Assembly (NCBI GenBank): GCA_937926445.1
Contig: CALBAK010000083.1
Location: 1 to 51,600, forward strand
Direction of reading: 5' to 3'
Length of the DNA: 51,600 nt
DNA from: an uncultured Alphaproteobacteria bacterium
GTDB lineage: Bacteria > Pseudomonadota > Alphaproteobacteria > Geminicoccales > Geminicoccaceae
Numbering within the stretch: position 1 is the stretch's first letter; the number at the start of each line of letters is the position of its first letter. The position numbers were made by a program, and so were the translations under genes. A model generated the notes under the pieces. That model made no database searches. It worked only from the letters and a program-made list of their open reading frames with translations, and had not been told where the DNA came from. Below are positions 1 through 9,092 of the stretch, piece by piece.

Positions 1-926
1 GCGGCGAGACCGCCCGATTCGCCGATCGGCCGGAGATCGTCCGGCGCGATCTGGCGCGACTCCCCGGCCCGGATCTCGTGATCGGCGGTCCGCCCTAAGA
101 AGGGCACTCGAACCTCGACAACCACTCCCGTCGCGACGATCCGCGCAACGGTCTCCTGCTCGCCGCGGCGGCGACCGGCGTGGCACTCGGGGCCTGCGCG
201 CTCGTGCTCGAGAACGTGCGGCACGTCGAGCGCGACCGGCGCTCCGTTCTCGACACGACCTCGGCCGTACTGGAGGCGGCCGGCTGGCGGACACGGCCGG
301 TGCTCTTGAACGCCGCCCGATACGGCGCACCACAGCGGCGCGAGCGGATGTTCCTCGTGGCCTTCGCTTCGCTCGCGGATCTCGACGCCTTCGCGGCCGT
401 GCTCGAAGCGCTGCGGCCACCTCCCCTCTCGGTCGTGACGGCGATCGCCGACCTGCTCGATCGCGATGGCGTGGACCCGTTCGAAAGGGCACCGACGCCG
501 TCGCCCGAGAACCGGCGACGGATCGCGTTCCTGCACGCGCGGGATCTCTACGATCTGCCGAACGAAGAGCGGCCCGTCTGCCACCGGAACGGTACGACCT
601 ACACCGCCGTCTACGGCCGGCTCCGACCGGACGAGCCGGCCCCCACGATCACGACCGGCTTCGGCACGCCAGGCCGTGGCCGGTTCGTCCGTCCCTCGCG
701 GCCGCGGCTGATCACCCCGCACGAGGCGGCGCGGTTGCAGACCTTCCCCCGACTGGTACGCGTTCCTCGACGAAGCGGGCCGGCGACCGCGCCGGGCCTT
801 TCTCGAAGATGGATCGGCGATGCGGTGCCGCCCCTGCTCGGCTTCGTCGTCCTCCTCGCGGTGCTGGTCGCGCTGCAAGCGCCGGCGGCCACCGGCCGGC
901 CGGCGGAGGCCGCCCTCAGAGCGTGA
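1..926 (+). pseudogene. Broken C5-cytosine DNA methyltransferase, 3' portion
   Basis: In the frame starting at base 3 the translation reads ...DLVIGGPP, then a TAA stop (96-98), then EGHSNLDN. The family motif IV is GGPPCQG, so the stop sits exactly on the catalytic cysteine codon. Beyond it motif VI (LENVR), motif VIII (APQRRERM) and the C-terminal motif (IGDAVPP) are all recognisable. A second lesion lies near 746-807: a run of five C shifts the frame out of LQTFPDWYAFLDEAGRRP, and a missing A near 806 restores it before RWIGDAVPP. The 5' end lies outside the window. The product would be an AdoMet-dependent cytosine-5 methylase of a restriction-modification or orphan type, but this copy cannot make an active enzyme unless the sequence is wrong. 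Confidence 0.85.
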
Positions 927-1680
927 CCGAGAGGCCGCCGTCGACCACGAGCACGTGGCCGTTGACGTAAGACGCCGCGTCGGAAGCGAGGAAGACCACA
1001 GCGCCGCCGATTTCGTGCGGCTGCGCCCAGCGGCCGAGCGGGGTGCGCTTTTTGACCCAGTCTCTGAAGGATTCGTCGGCGATCAACGCGGTGTTCATAT
1101 CGGTGGCGAAATAGCCGGGTGCGATCGCGTTGACCGTGATCCCCTTGGGTCCGAGCTCGGCCGCCATCGAGCGGGTAAGGCCATGGAGCCCGGTCTTGGC
1201 CGCGGCATAGCCGTGGATCGTCGGGCGGGCCAGGATCGCGATCACCGAGCCCGTCGAGACGATCCGCCCTCGCCCTTGCGGGATCATGAGCTTGGCCGCC
1301 TCGCGGGCGAGCCGGAAGGCCGCCACGAGATGGCTCTGCAAGAGCCGCTCGAAGTCGGCATCGGTCCACTCGACGAGCGGCACCCGGTGCTGGATCCCGG
1401 CATTGTTGACGAGGATGTCGAGCCTTCCGTGGACCTCGCGGATCTTCTCGATCGCCTCGAGCGTGGCCGTCGCGTCGGTCACGTCGAAGGCGAGTGGTTC
1501 GGCCCGGTAGCCGAGATCGGTGAGCTTCTTGGTAGCGGATGCGACCGTCTCGGGATTGCGGCCGTTCAGGATCACGTGGGCGCCGTGCGCCGCGAGCGCT
1601 TCGGCCATCGCGAAGCCGAGCCCGCGCGAAGCACCCGTGACGAGCGCGATCCGATCCTCGAGCCAGAACAGGCTGGACAT
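916..1680 (-). CDS. SDR-family NAD(P)-dependent oxidoreductase, gluconate 5-dehydrogenase-like
   Basis: 254 aa, full length for a classical short-chain dehydrogenase. The cofactor motif TGASRGLG is at residues 15-22, NNAG at 92-95, and the catalytic Ser145, Tyr158 and Lys162 (YAAAK) are present. The wording around the active site and C-terminus (IAPGYFATDMN, VVDGGLS) resembles IdnO-type gluconate 5-dehydrogenases, which reduce 5-ketogluconate, but SDR substrate assignment from sequence is weak. It reads towards the methyltransferase remnant and overlaps its end by 11 nt. The start is divergent from the hydrolase at 1732, so a shared promoter is likely in the 51-bp gap. Confidence 0.85.
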   Translation of the reverse strand: MSSLFWLEDRIALVTGASRGLGFAMAEALAAHGAHVILNGRNPETVASATKKLTDLGYRAEPLAFDVTDATATLEAIEKIREVHGRLDILVNNAGIQHRVPLVEWTDADFERLLQSHLVAAFRLAREAAKLMIPQGRGRIVSTGSVIAILARPTIHGYAAAKTGLHGLTRSMAAELGPKGITVNAIAPGYFATDMNTALIADESFRDWVKKRTPLGRWAQPHEIGGAVVFLASDAASYVNGHVLVVDGGLSVTL

Positions 1681-1731
1681 CCGGGCCCTCCTCCCTCATC
1701 GCTGCGGCCGCTGCTACACGATGGAGCGGGC

Positions 1732-2568
1732 ATGGCAAAGGCCGCCCCACGCGAAGGGGCCATCGACCGCCGCGCGGTCCGCCTCGAGGCCGCCGGCGCG
1801 CGGCTGTTCGCCGAGTGGGTCGAGCCGGAGGGGGCAGCGGCCGAGCCGATGCTCGTCCTCCTCCACGAGGGGCTCGGCAGTACGGGCTTCTGGAAGGACC
1901 TGCCCGAGCTCCTCGCCCGACGGCACGGTGTGCGGGTCTTCCTCTACGACCGTTGCGGCTACGGCCGTTCCGATCCCGAGCCCCTGCCCCGCCCGCTCGA
2001 CTATCTCGATCGCATGGCGCTCGTCGAACTGCCGGCGGTGCTCGATGCGGCCGGGATCGGTCGGGCGATCCTGGTGGGTCACAGCGACGGTGGTACGATC
2101 GCTCTCCTATTCGCCGCAGCCTTTCCCGAGCGGGTCGAAGCGGTCGTGGCGATCGCCCCGCACGTCTTCGTCGAGGAGGAGACCGTGGCCGGTATCCGCG
2201 CCGCGGTCGCGGCCTTTGAGGCGGGCGAGCTGCGCCGCCGGCTCGAGCGCTTCCACGGCGCGCGCACCGAGGCCGTGTTCCGCGCCTGGGCCGACACCTG
2301 GCTCGACCCCGGCTTCCGCGCGTGGAACGTCACCGACCGGTTGCCGTGCATCCGCTGCCCGGTGCTGGCCCTCCAGGGCGAGGGCGACGAATACGCCACG
2401 GCCGCGCAGGTGCAGGCGATCGCCGCGGGCGCGCGAGGACCCGTGCGGACGGTCCTCTTGCCGGGGGCGGCGCACGTCCCGCACCATCAATCGCGCGCGG
2501 CCACGCTCGAGGCGATCGACTTGTTCCTCGCTGAGGTCGCGATGGCGTCGGGGGAGGTGCAGCGATGA
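1732..2568 (+). CDS. Alpha/beta-fold hydrolase
   Basis: 278 aa. The start at 1732 was chosen because the homologous region begins there; the frame stays open far upstream but has no meaning there. The nucleophile elbow GHSDG is at 116-120 (Ser118), an oxyanion-type segment HEGLGS at 45-50, and the acidic and histidine members are probably in EGDEYAT and GAAHVPHH near the C-terminus. The family covers esterases, C-C hydrolases and peptidases, and the substrate is not evident. The stop overlaps the start of the next SDR by 4 nt (ATGA), so the two are translationally coupled and probably act in one catabolic route. Confidence 0.88.
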   Translation: MAKAAPREGAIDRRAVRLEAAGARLFAEWVEPEGAAAEPMLVLLHEGLGSTGFWKDLPELLARRHGVRVFLYDRCGYGRSDPEPLPRPLDYLDRMALVELPAVLDAAGIGRAILVGHSDGGTIALLFAAAFPERVEAVVAIAPHVFVEEETVAGIRAAVAAFEAGELRRRLERFHGARTEAVFRAWADTWLDPGFRAWNVTDRLPCIRCPVLALQGEGDEYATAAQVQAIAAGARGPVRTVLLPGAAHVPHHQSRAATLEAIDLFLAEVAMASGEVQR

Positions 2569-3344
2569 CCCTGCGTGGCAAGCGCGCGCTCGTGACCGGA
2601 GCGGCCACCGGCATCGGCCGGGCGATCGCCGAGCGGCTCGCGCGCGCCGGCGCCACGGTGACCCTCGCCGACATCGAGGCCGAGCAGGTCGAAGGCGCCG
2701 CTGCGGCGCTGCGGGCCCGCGGTGCCGAGTCTCGCGCGCTCGTGCTCGATCTGGCCGCGACCGATGCGGTGGGCCCGGCCGTCACCGCGGCCGCGCGCGC
2801 GATGGGCGGGCTCGAGATCCTTATCAACAATGCCGGCATCGCGATGCAGAAGCCGGTCCTCGAGCACGAGGTCCGCGACTTCGAACGGATTTACCGGGTC
2901 AACGTCCTCGGCCTGTTCGCCGCCCTCAAAGCTGCCGCCCTCTGGATGATCGAGCATCGCGTCCCGGGGCGGATCGTGAACATCGCCTCGGTCGCGGGGC
3001 TCAGGGGCTCGACCGGGCGGGCCGCCTATGGCAGCTCGAAAGCGGCGGTGATCAACCTCACCCAAGTGGCGGCACAAGAGCTCGCGCCCCACGGGATCAC
3101 GGTCAACGCCATCGCCCCCGGGCCGATCGAGACCGACCTCGTGCGCGCGATGCACACCGAGCGAACGCGCGCGGGCTGGCTCCGCGAAGTGCCGATGGGC
3201 CGCTACGGCGAGCCCGAAGACGTCGCCGCGGCCGCCGCCTATCTGGTCTCCGACGCTGCCGGCTACGTCACCGGTCACGTGCTCGCGGTCGACGGCGGCT
3301 TCGCGAGTGCGGGCCTCTTGATCCCGACCGCCGACCTCGCCTGA
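2565..3344 (+). CDS. SDR-family oxidoreductase
   Basis: 259 aa classical SDR: TGAATGIG at 11-18, NNAG at 88-91, Ser142, Tyr155 and Lys159 (YGSSK), and the usual NAIAPGPIETD and VDGG segments. It belongs to the broad FabG/glucose 1-dehydrogenase-like group, and the true substrate cannot be told from the sequence. It is coupled to the preceding hydrolase by an ATGA overlap and followed by a gap of about 100 bp before RidA. Confidence 0.88.
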   Translation: MTLRGKRALVTGAATGIGRAIAERLARAGATVTLADIEAEQVEGAAAALRARGAESRALVLDLAATDAVGPAVTAAARAMGGLEILINNAGIAMQKPVLEHEVRDFERIYRVNVLGLFAALKAAALWMIEHRVPGRIVNIASVAGLRGSTGRAAYGSSKAAVINLTQVAAQELAPHGITVNAIAPGPIETDLVRAMHTERTRAGWLREVPMGRYGEPEDVAAAAAYLVSDAAGYVTGHVLAVDGGFASAGLLIPTADLA

Positions 3345-3347
3345 GCC

Positions 3348-3363
3348 CCGGGCCTGCGCCCGG
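3348..3363 (+). terminator. Possible GC-rich terminator hairpin after the SDR gene
   Basis: A 6-bp stem CCGGGC/GCCCGG with a 4-nt loop begins 3 nt after the SDR stop codon. There is no T tract, and GC-rich hairpins are common by chance here, so this is only suggestive. Confidence 0.25.
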
Positions 3364-3451
3364 CGCGGGCGGGGCCGCCTCGGCGCCGGGTCGACCGGCG
3401 GGCGGGCCTCGCCTAAGTTCGCCCGCGCGGAACCCCAGGGGAGGAGCGCCC

Positions 3452-3802
3452 GTGAGCATCCAGCGGATCGAGCCCGGCAAGCGGCTGAGCCAGGCCGTCG
3501 TCTACGGCAATCTCGTGTTCCTCGCGGGCCAGGTGGCCATGGACAAGCCCGGCGCCTCCATGGCCGAGCAGACCGAGAACGTCCTCCAGCGGATCGACAA
3601 GCTCCTGGCCCAGGCCGGCACCGATAAGAGCAAGATTCTCTCGGCCAACATCTGGGTCACCGACATGCGCCAGTTCGACGAGATGAACCGGGTCTGGGAC
3701 GCCTGGGTCCCGGAGGGCTGCGCGCCTGCTCGGGCGACCGTCGAGGCGCGCCTCGCCTCGCCCGACTATTGTGTCGAGATCATGGTCGTGGCCGCCTGCT
3801 GA
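3452..3802 (+). CDS. RidA family protein (reactive enamine/imine deaminase)
   Basis: 116 aa. A GTG start at 3452 is preceded by GGGGAGGAG, and the family-typical N-terminus (SIQRIEPGKRLSQAVVYG) starts right after it. The conserved C-terminal segment PARATVEARL carries the catalytic arginine, and VEIMVVA closes the fold. RidA proteins hydrolyse reactive enamine/imine intermediates released by PLP or flavin enzymes. The next gene, 10 nt downstream, is an amino-acid-oxidising flavoprotein that releases imines, so the pairing makes functional sense. Confidence 0.92.
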   Translation: MSIQRIEPGKRLSQAVVYGNLVFLAGQVAMDKPGASMAEQTENVLQRIDKLLAQAGTDKSKILSANIWVTDMRQFDEMNRVWDAWVPEGCAPARATVEARLASPDYCVEIMVVAAC

Positions 3803-3812
3803 GGCCGGACGC

Positions 3813-5063
3813 ATGCGGGTCGCCGTGCTCGGCGCCGGGGTGGTCGGCATCGCCACCGCCTGGGAGCTCGCCCGCGACGGCCACGAGGTGACGGTCGTCG
3901 ACCGCCGCGCCGAGCCGGCGAGCGAGACCTCGTATGCCAATGCCGGGATGATCGCGCCCGGCCACGCCTATGCCTGGTCCTCGCCCAAGACCTTGCAGAC
4001 TCTCTTCAAGGCCTTGACCCGAGACGATTTGGCACTGCGCTTCCGCTTCCAGACCGACCCCCGCTTCTGGCGCTGGGCGCTCCTCTTCGCCCTCCAGTGC
4101 ACGGCCGAGAAGGCCGCCGCCAACACCCGCCGCAAGGTCGGCCTCTGCCTCTACAGCCAGGAGCGGCTGCGCGGCGTGCTGGCCGAGACGGGGATCGCCT
4201 GCGCCATGCGATCGGGCGGGGCCCTCTACCTCTACCGCGACGCCGCGGGCCTCGCCGCCGCCGACGAGAAGGCGAAGATCCTGCGAGACGGCGGGGTCGA
4301 GGTGCGACGGGTGAGCCCCGAGGAAGCGGCCACCCTCGACCCGGTCTACGAGCCCGTGAAGGACCGCTTCGCGGGGGCGCTGTTCGCCCCGGGCGACGAG
4401 AGCGGCGATGCCCGGCTCTTCACCCGCGAGCTCGCCCGGGTGGCAGCCGGCAAGGGTGTCGCCTTTCGCATGGGGGAGACCGTGGTGGCCTTCCGCGAGG
4501 CGGGTGATAGGATCGAGGCCGCGGTCACCGACAAGGGCGCGGTGGTGGCCGACGCCTTCGTCCTGGCGCTCGGTTGCTACAGCGCGCCCATCGGCCGGAA
4601 GCTCGGCCTCGATCTGCCGATCTGGCCGGTCAAGGGCTATTCGGTCACGCTCCCGCTCGCGGGCTCCAACAACCCGCCCACGCTGCCCGGCGTCGACGAG
4701 GATAATCTCTTCGCCTTCGCCAATTACGGCGATCGGGTGCGGCTCACCGCCGTGGCCGAGCTCGGAGGCTGGGACTGGTCGCACCGGCCCGAGGACTTCG
4801 CGCCGATGCTCAAAGCCGCCCACGAGCTCTTCCCGCAAGCGGGCGACTGGAGCCGGCCGGACTATTGGGCGGGCCTGCGGCCGATGACACCCACCAATCT
4901 CCCGATCATCGGCCGCGGCCGGCAGCGCAATCTCTGGGTCAACACCGGCCACGGCCACATGGGCTGGACCTGGGCCTGCGGCACCGCCCGGGTGACCGCC
5001 GATCTCTTGGCCGGCCGGCGGCCCGAGTGGGACCCGACCGGCCTCGAGCCGAAGCAGGGGTAG
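3813..5063 (+). CDS. dadA: D-amino acid dehydrogenase-like FAD oxidoreductase
   Basis: 416 aa. The N-terminal dinucleotide fold LGAGVVGIATAWELA lies at residues 5-19, and a second glycine-rich segment near the C-terminus (NTGHGHMGWTWACG) is the hallmark of DadA. Such membrane-associated flavoproteins oxidise D-amino acids to 2-oxo acids via imines and pass electrons to quinone. The start at 3813 leaves 10 nt after ridA. The gene sits between RidA and an Asp/Glu-racemase-like gene, consistent with use of a D-amino or related acid. The exact substrate (proline, alanine or other) is unknown. Confidence 0.9.
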   Translation: MRVAVLGAGVVGIATAWELARDGHEVTVVDRRAEPASETSYANAGMIAPGHAYAWSSPKTLQTLFKALTRDDLALRFRFQTDPRFWRWALLFALQCTAEKAAANTRRKVGLCLYSQERLRGVLAETGIACAMRSGGALYLYRDAAGLAAADEKAKILRDGGVEVRRVSPEEAATLDPVYEPVKDRFAGALFAPGDESGDARLFTRELARVAAGKGVAFRMGETVVAFREAGDRIEAAVTDKGAVVADAFVLALGCYSAPIGRKLGLDLPIWPVKGYSVTLPLAGSNNPPTLPGVDEDNLFAFANYGDRVRLTAVAELGGWDWSHRPEDFAPMLKAAHELFPQAGDWSRPDYWAGLRPMTPTNLPIIGRGRQRNLWVNTGHGHMGWTWACGTARVTADLLAGRRPEWDPTGLEPKQG

Positions 5064-5067
5064 AACC

Positions 5068-5856
5068 GTGACGGCCGAGAGTTTCGACTATCGGGGCGGC
5101 CTTCCGCACCGGCTCGACGAGGGGATCGGCCGCCGGGCGCGCATCGGCCTCGTGGTGCTGGCCACCGACCAGACCATCGAACACGAATGGCGGCGTGTCT
5201 TCCATGGCCTCGAGGGTGTGGCCCTCTACGAGAGCCGCATCTGGAACGACGCCCGGATCACGCCCGAGACGCTGGCCGCCATGCAAGGCGACATCGCCGC
5301 CGCCGCCCGGCTCATCGTGCCCGTGCTGCCGCTCTCGGTCGTGGCCTTCGGCTGCACCTCGGCGGCCATGGTGCTGGGGGAGGAGCGGATAGCCGCCCGC
5401 GTGCACGAGGCCCGACCGGGTGTGCCCGTGACCACGCCGATCGGCGCCGCTTTCGCCGCCTTCGAGGCGCTGGGCGCCCGTCGGATCGCGGTACTCACCC
5501 CCTACGGTCGGGCGGTCAACGAGGTGGTCCGCGGCTACATCGAGGCGCGCGGCTTCGAGATCCCCCTCTTCGGCAGCTTCGAGGAGGAGGACGATGCCAA
5601 AGTGGCGCGGATCGACCCGGCCTCGGTCCGGGCGGCGGCCCTCGAACTCGGCCGCGACCCGCGGATCGATCTGTTCTTCGTCTCCTGCACGAGCCTCAGG
5701 CTCGTCGAGGCGGTCGAGGCGATCGAGGCCGAGCTCGGCAAGCCCGTGACGTCCTCCAACCACGCCATGGCCTGGCACGCGCTCAGGCTCGCCGGGATCA
5801 CCGACCCCTTGCCCGGTCTCGGCCGGCTGTTCCACCGACCGCTCGCGGCCCGCTGA
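5068..5856 (+). CDS. Asp/Glu racemase superfamily protein (maleate isomerase / arylmalonate decarboxylase / EutA-like)
   Basis: 262 aa. GTG start at 5068, 4 nt after the dadA stop, with AGCAGGGG upstream. Two pseudo-symmetric cysteine motifs are visible, FGCTSA and SCTSLR, as expected for the two-cysteine or one-cysteine acid-base chemistry of this superfamily. The overall pattern matches the maleate cis-trans isomerase, arylmalonate decarboxylase and EutA branch rather than true amino-acid racemases. It probably serves the same acid-degradation route as dadA and ridA. Confidence 0.82.
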   Translation: MTAESFDYRGGLPHRLDEGIGRRARIGLVVLATDQTIEHEWRRVFHGLEGVALYESRIWNDARITPETLAAMQGDIAAAARLIVPVLPLSVVAFGCTSAAMVLGEERIAARVHEARPGVPVTTPIGAAFAAFEALGARRIAVLTPYGRAVNEVVRGYIEARGFEIPLFGSFEEEDDAKVARIDPASVRAAALELGRDPRIDLFFVSCTSLRLVEAVEAIEAELGKPVTSSNHAMAWHALRLAGITDPLPGLGRLFHRPLAAR

Positions 5857-5867
5857 GGAGCAGAAAC

Positions 5868-8309
5868 TTGCCCGACGAGCCCCGCACCGGACACCCGAGC
5901 CCGCTGCCCGCCGAAGCGCTCGCGTGGTGTTGTCCCCTCGAGAGTCTGCCCTTCGAGACCACGGCCGAGCTCTCGGATCTCGGCGAGACGATAGGCCAGG
6001 AGCGGGCGGTCGAGGCGCTGCGCTACGCGCTCGCCTCGAGGCGGCCGGGCTACAACGTGTTCGCGCTCGGCCCCGAGGGGATCGGCAAGCACACCACCGT
6101 CCACGAGCTCCTCGAGGCGCGCGCTGCAAGCGAGCCCGCCCCGCTCGATCTCTGCTACGTCTCCGACTTCACCGATCCGCGCACCCCGCGCCTGTTGCGC
6201 CTGCCGGCCGGCCGCGGTGCCAAGCTGCGCGACGATCTGAACCGGCTCCTCACCGATCTCTTGCCGGCGCTTCGGAACGCTTTCGAGAACGAGGAGTACC
6301 GGACCCGCCGCCAGGTCATCGAGGAGGAGCTCAAGGAGCGCCAGGAAAAGGCGATCGCCGAGGTCGAGGAGGAGGCCAAGCGGCACAGCGTGGCGCTCAT
6401 CCGCTCGCCCATGGGCTTCGCCTTCGCGCCGGTGGCGGACGGACGTATCGTCACCCCCGAGATCTTCCAGGCCTTGCCCGATTCGATCCGCCGGCAGATC
6501 GAGCAGACCGTCGAAGGCCTGCAGAAGAAGCTCAAAGACGCGCTCGCGAATGCTCCGCGCTGGATGAAGGAGACCCGCGAGCAGATCAAAGCCCTCAACG
6601 ACGAGACCGCGGCCTTCGCCGTCAATTTTCTGTTCGATGCGATCCGACCCGCCTACACCGACCTGCCCGACGTGTTGGCGTTCCTCGAGGCGGCACGCGA
6701 GGACGTGATCGAGCACGTCGAGGCCTTTCTCCAGCTCCCGGAACAGGTGGGGCCCGCAGCGGTCGCGATCGAGGACGGCCACCCGCTCTTTCGCCGCTAC
6801 CGGGTCAACCTGATCGTCGACCATGCCGGACGGACCTGCGCGCCCGTGGTGCAAGAGGACGATCCGACCTTCGAACGGCTCGTGGGCCGCATCGAGCATC
6901 GCGCCGAGATGGGCGCCCTCGTCACCGACTTCCTGATGATCCGGGCCGGTGCGCTCCACCGCGCCAACGGCGGCTATCTCGTCCTCGACGCCCGCAAGCT
7001 GCTCGTCCGGCCGATGGCCTGGGACGGCCTCAAGCGGGCGCTCACCTCGGGCCAGATTCGGATCGAATCGGCCCTCCAGGCGCTCGGCGTGCTCGGCACC
7101 CAGACCCTCGAGCCCGAGCCCGCGCCCTTGGACGTCAAAGTCGTCCTCCTCGGCGAGCGCCTCCTCTACTGGCTCCTGGTCGAACTCGACCCGGAGTTCA
7201 CCCGCCTTTTCAAGGTGCCGGCCGATTTCGACGAGTATCTTCCGCGCGGTCCCGAGACGATCGGCCTCTATGCCCGGCTGATCGCCACCATCGCCCGCAA
7301 GGAGAAGCTCAAGCCGCTCGCCCGCGACGGCGTCGCCCGGATGCTCGAGCACGCCGCACGGCGGGCCGAGGACGCGCACAAGCTCTCGACCGAGATCGAG
7401 CATCTCTCCGACGTGCTGCGCGAGGCCGACTTCCAGTCGGGTGCGGCAGCAGCGATCGACGCCGCCGCGGTCCAGCGGGCCCTCGATGCGCGCGAGCGGC
7501 GTCTCTCCCGCCTCAAGGAGCGCTCGCTCGAGGTCATCACCGAAGGCACCGTCCAGATCGCCACGAGCGGGTCTGCGATCGGCCAGATCAACGGCCTCTC
7601 GGTGCTGCAGATCGGCGGCTACGCCTTCGGCCGACCGTCGCGCATCACCGCTCGCGTGCGGATGGGTGGCGGCCAGGTGATCGACATCGAGCGCGAGGTC
7701 AAGCTCGGGGGCCCGATCCATTCGAAAGGCGTGCTGATCCTCACGGGGTTCCTCGCCGCCACCTTCACCCCCGACCTGCCGCTATCGCTCTCCGCTACCC
7801 TCGTCTTCGAGCAGTCCTATGGCGGCGTCGAGGGCGACAGCGCCTCCTCGACCGAGCTCTACGCGCTGCTCTCGGCGATCGCCGAGGTGCCGATCCGCCA
7901 GAGCCTCGCGGTCACGGGTTCGGTCGACCAATACGGCAACGTCCAGGCGATCGGCGGCGTCAACGAGAAGATCGAGGGTTTTTTCGACGTCTGCGCCGCA
8001 CGTGGCCTCGACGGCAGCCACGGTGTCTTGATCCCCGCCGCCAATGTGCGGCATCTGATGCTGCACGAGCGGGTCCGCGACGCGGTCGCCAAAGGGCTCT
8101 TCACGATCTGGCCGGTGCGCACGATCGCCGAAGGCATCGAGATCCTGACCGGCATGCCGGCGGGCGAGCGCGGTCCCGACGGGCTGTTTCCGCTGGGCAC
8201 GCTGTTCCGCAAGGCGGAGGATCGGCTGCGGGCGATGGCCGAGAAGCGCAAGGCGTTCGGCGCCAAGGCCGAGGAAGGCGCGGTCGAGCGAAGGGAGGAT
8301 AGGGCGTGA
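5868..8309 (+). CDS. Lon-family ATP-dependent protease (AAA+ and S16 domains)
   Basis: 813 aa from a TTG at 5868, 6 nt after a GAGGAG Shine-Dalgarno; no ATG fits the family N-terminus better. Walker A GPEGIGKHT has Lys74. A helical, coiled-coil insert rich in Glu/Lys follows (about 140-240), then the AAA+ core with NGGYLVLDA as the Walker-B region. The C-terminal S16 domain has the catalytic Ser658 in GDSASST and Lys701 in GGVNEKIEG. This is the COG1067-type Lon homologue, not canonical LonA (no N-terminal substrate domain). It probably degrades damaged or regulatory proteins. The stop overlaps the next start (GTGA). Confidence 0.92.
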   Translation: MPDEPRTGHPSPLPAEALAWCCPLESLPFETTAELSDLGETIGQERAVEALRYALASRRPGYNVFALGPEGIGKHTTVHELLEARAASEPAPLDLCYVSDFTDPRTPRLLRLPAGRGAKLRDDLNRLLTDLLPALRNAFENEEYRTRRQVIEEELKERQEKAIAEVEEEAKRHSVALIRSPMGFAFAPVADGRIVTPEIFQALPDSIRRQIEQTVEGLQKKLKDALANAPRWMKETREQIKALNDETAAFAVNFLFDAIRPAYTDLPDVLAFLEAAREDVIEHVEAFLQLPEQVGPAAVAIEDGHPLFRRYRVNLIVDHAGRTCAPVVQEDDPTFERLVGRIEHRAEMGALVTDFLMIRAGALHRANGGYLVLDARKLLVRPMAWDGLKRALTSGQIRIESALQALGVLGTQTLEPEPAPLDVKVVLLGERLLYWLLVELDPEFTRLFKVPADFDEYLPRGPETIGLYARLIATIARKEKLKPLARDGVARMLEHAARRAEDAHKLSTEIEHLSDVLREADFQSGAAAAIDAAAVQRALDARERRLSRLKERSLEVITEGTVQIATSGSAIGQINGLSVLQIGGYAFGRPSRITARVRMGGGQVIDIEREVKLGGPIHSKGVLILTGFLAATFTPDLPLSLSATLVFEQSYGGVEGDSASSTELYALLSAIAEVPIRQSLAVTGSVDQYGNVQAIGGVNEKIEGFFDVCAARGLDGSHGVLIPAANVRHLMLHERVRDAVAKGLFTIWPVRTIAEGIEILTGMPAGERGPDGLFPLGTLFRKAEDRLRAMAEKRKAFGAKAEEGAVERREDRA

Positions 8310-9043
8310 GCGCCCCCGCCCGGCTCGTGGTCGCGGTGCCGCCCGAGGAGGCGGCCCTCGCCTTGCTCGATTCCGCACTCGTCATAGCGGCCCGCCTCGA
8401 GCGCGAGATGGTGGCACTCCTGGTCGAAGATCGTCGCCTGGCGGCTTCCGCCGCCCTCCCCTTCACCCGCATAGTGTCCGCCGCCGGCGAGCGCGAGTTC
8501 GACGTCGCGCTGGCCGAGCGGATGCTGCGCGCGGTGGCGGAGCGCGTGCGACTGCGCCTCGAACGGACCGCCGCGAGCCATCGGGTGCGTTGGCGTCTCG
8601 AGACCGCACACGGGCTCGAGGCTCTGCCGCTCGATGCCGGCGACGTACTGGCCGTGGCCACCGCCTCGGCCTTCTGGGCCGAGGAGCCGCCGGCCCGGTT
8701 GCCCTGCCCGGTGCTCGTGATGGGCCGGACCAGCGGGCCGCTGGTCGTCGTTCACCGCGCCGGTCGTCGACCGGCGCTCGAGCTCGCCCGCGAGCTCGCC
8801 CGCCGCGCCCAGCTGCCGCTCGTCGTATTGGCGTGCGACCCGGCCGCCGCCCAGGAGACCCGGACCGTGCTCGGCGAGGAGACCCGGATCGAGGCCGCGG
8901 AAGAGGACGATCCTGCGGCACTCGCCGAGCGGCTGCGCGCGATCGCTCCGGCCATGGTGCTGATCGAGGTCTGCGAGGACAGCTTAGCCTGGCGGGCCGC
9001 GGTCGAGGCGCTGCGCGGCGCGACGCCGCGCAGCGCGGCTTGA
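8306..9043 (+). CDS. Hypothetical protein, possibly universal-stress-like fold
   Basis: 245 aa. GTG start overlapping the Lon-like stop by 4 nt, so it is translationally coupled to the protease. Two half-domains with alternating hydrophobic strands and Arg/Glu-rich helices are visible (for example RLVVAVPPEEAALALLDSALVIAARL and PLVVVHRAGRRPALELARELARRAQLPLVVLAC). This resembles tandem UspA-like Rossmann units but lacks the ATP-binding glycine motif. I do not recognise a named family. Codon use matches its neighbours. Confidence 0.8.
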   Translation: MSAPARLVVAVPPEEAALALLDSALVIAARLEREMVALLVEDRRLAASAALPFTRIVSAAGEREFDVALAERMLRAVAERVRLRLERTAASHRVRWRLETAHGLEALPLDAGDVLAVATASAFWAEEPPARLPCPVLVMGRTSGPLVVVHRAGRRPALELARELARRAQLPLVVLACDPAAAQETRTVLGEETRIEAAEEDDPAALAERLRAIAPAMVLIEVCEDSLAWRAAVEALRGATPRSAA

Positions 9044-9092
9044 GCCGTGCTCGGGCCTTGCGTCCGGCACCGCGAATGCCCAGGTGGAAGCC

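Noticed and set aside
5535-7721. Antisense 728-codon frame opposite the Lon-like protease
   Set aside because: Shadow of codon bias; the plus strand carries intact AAA+ and S16 catalytic motifs.
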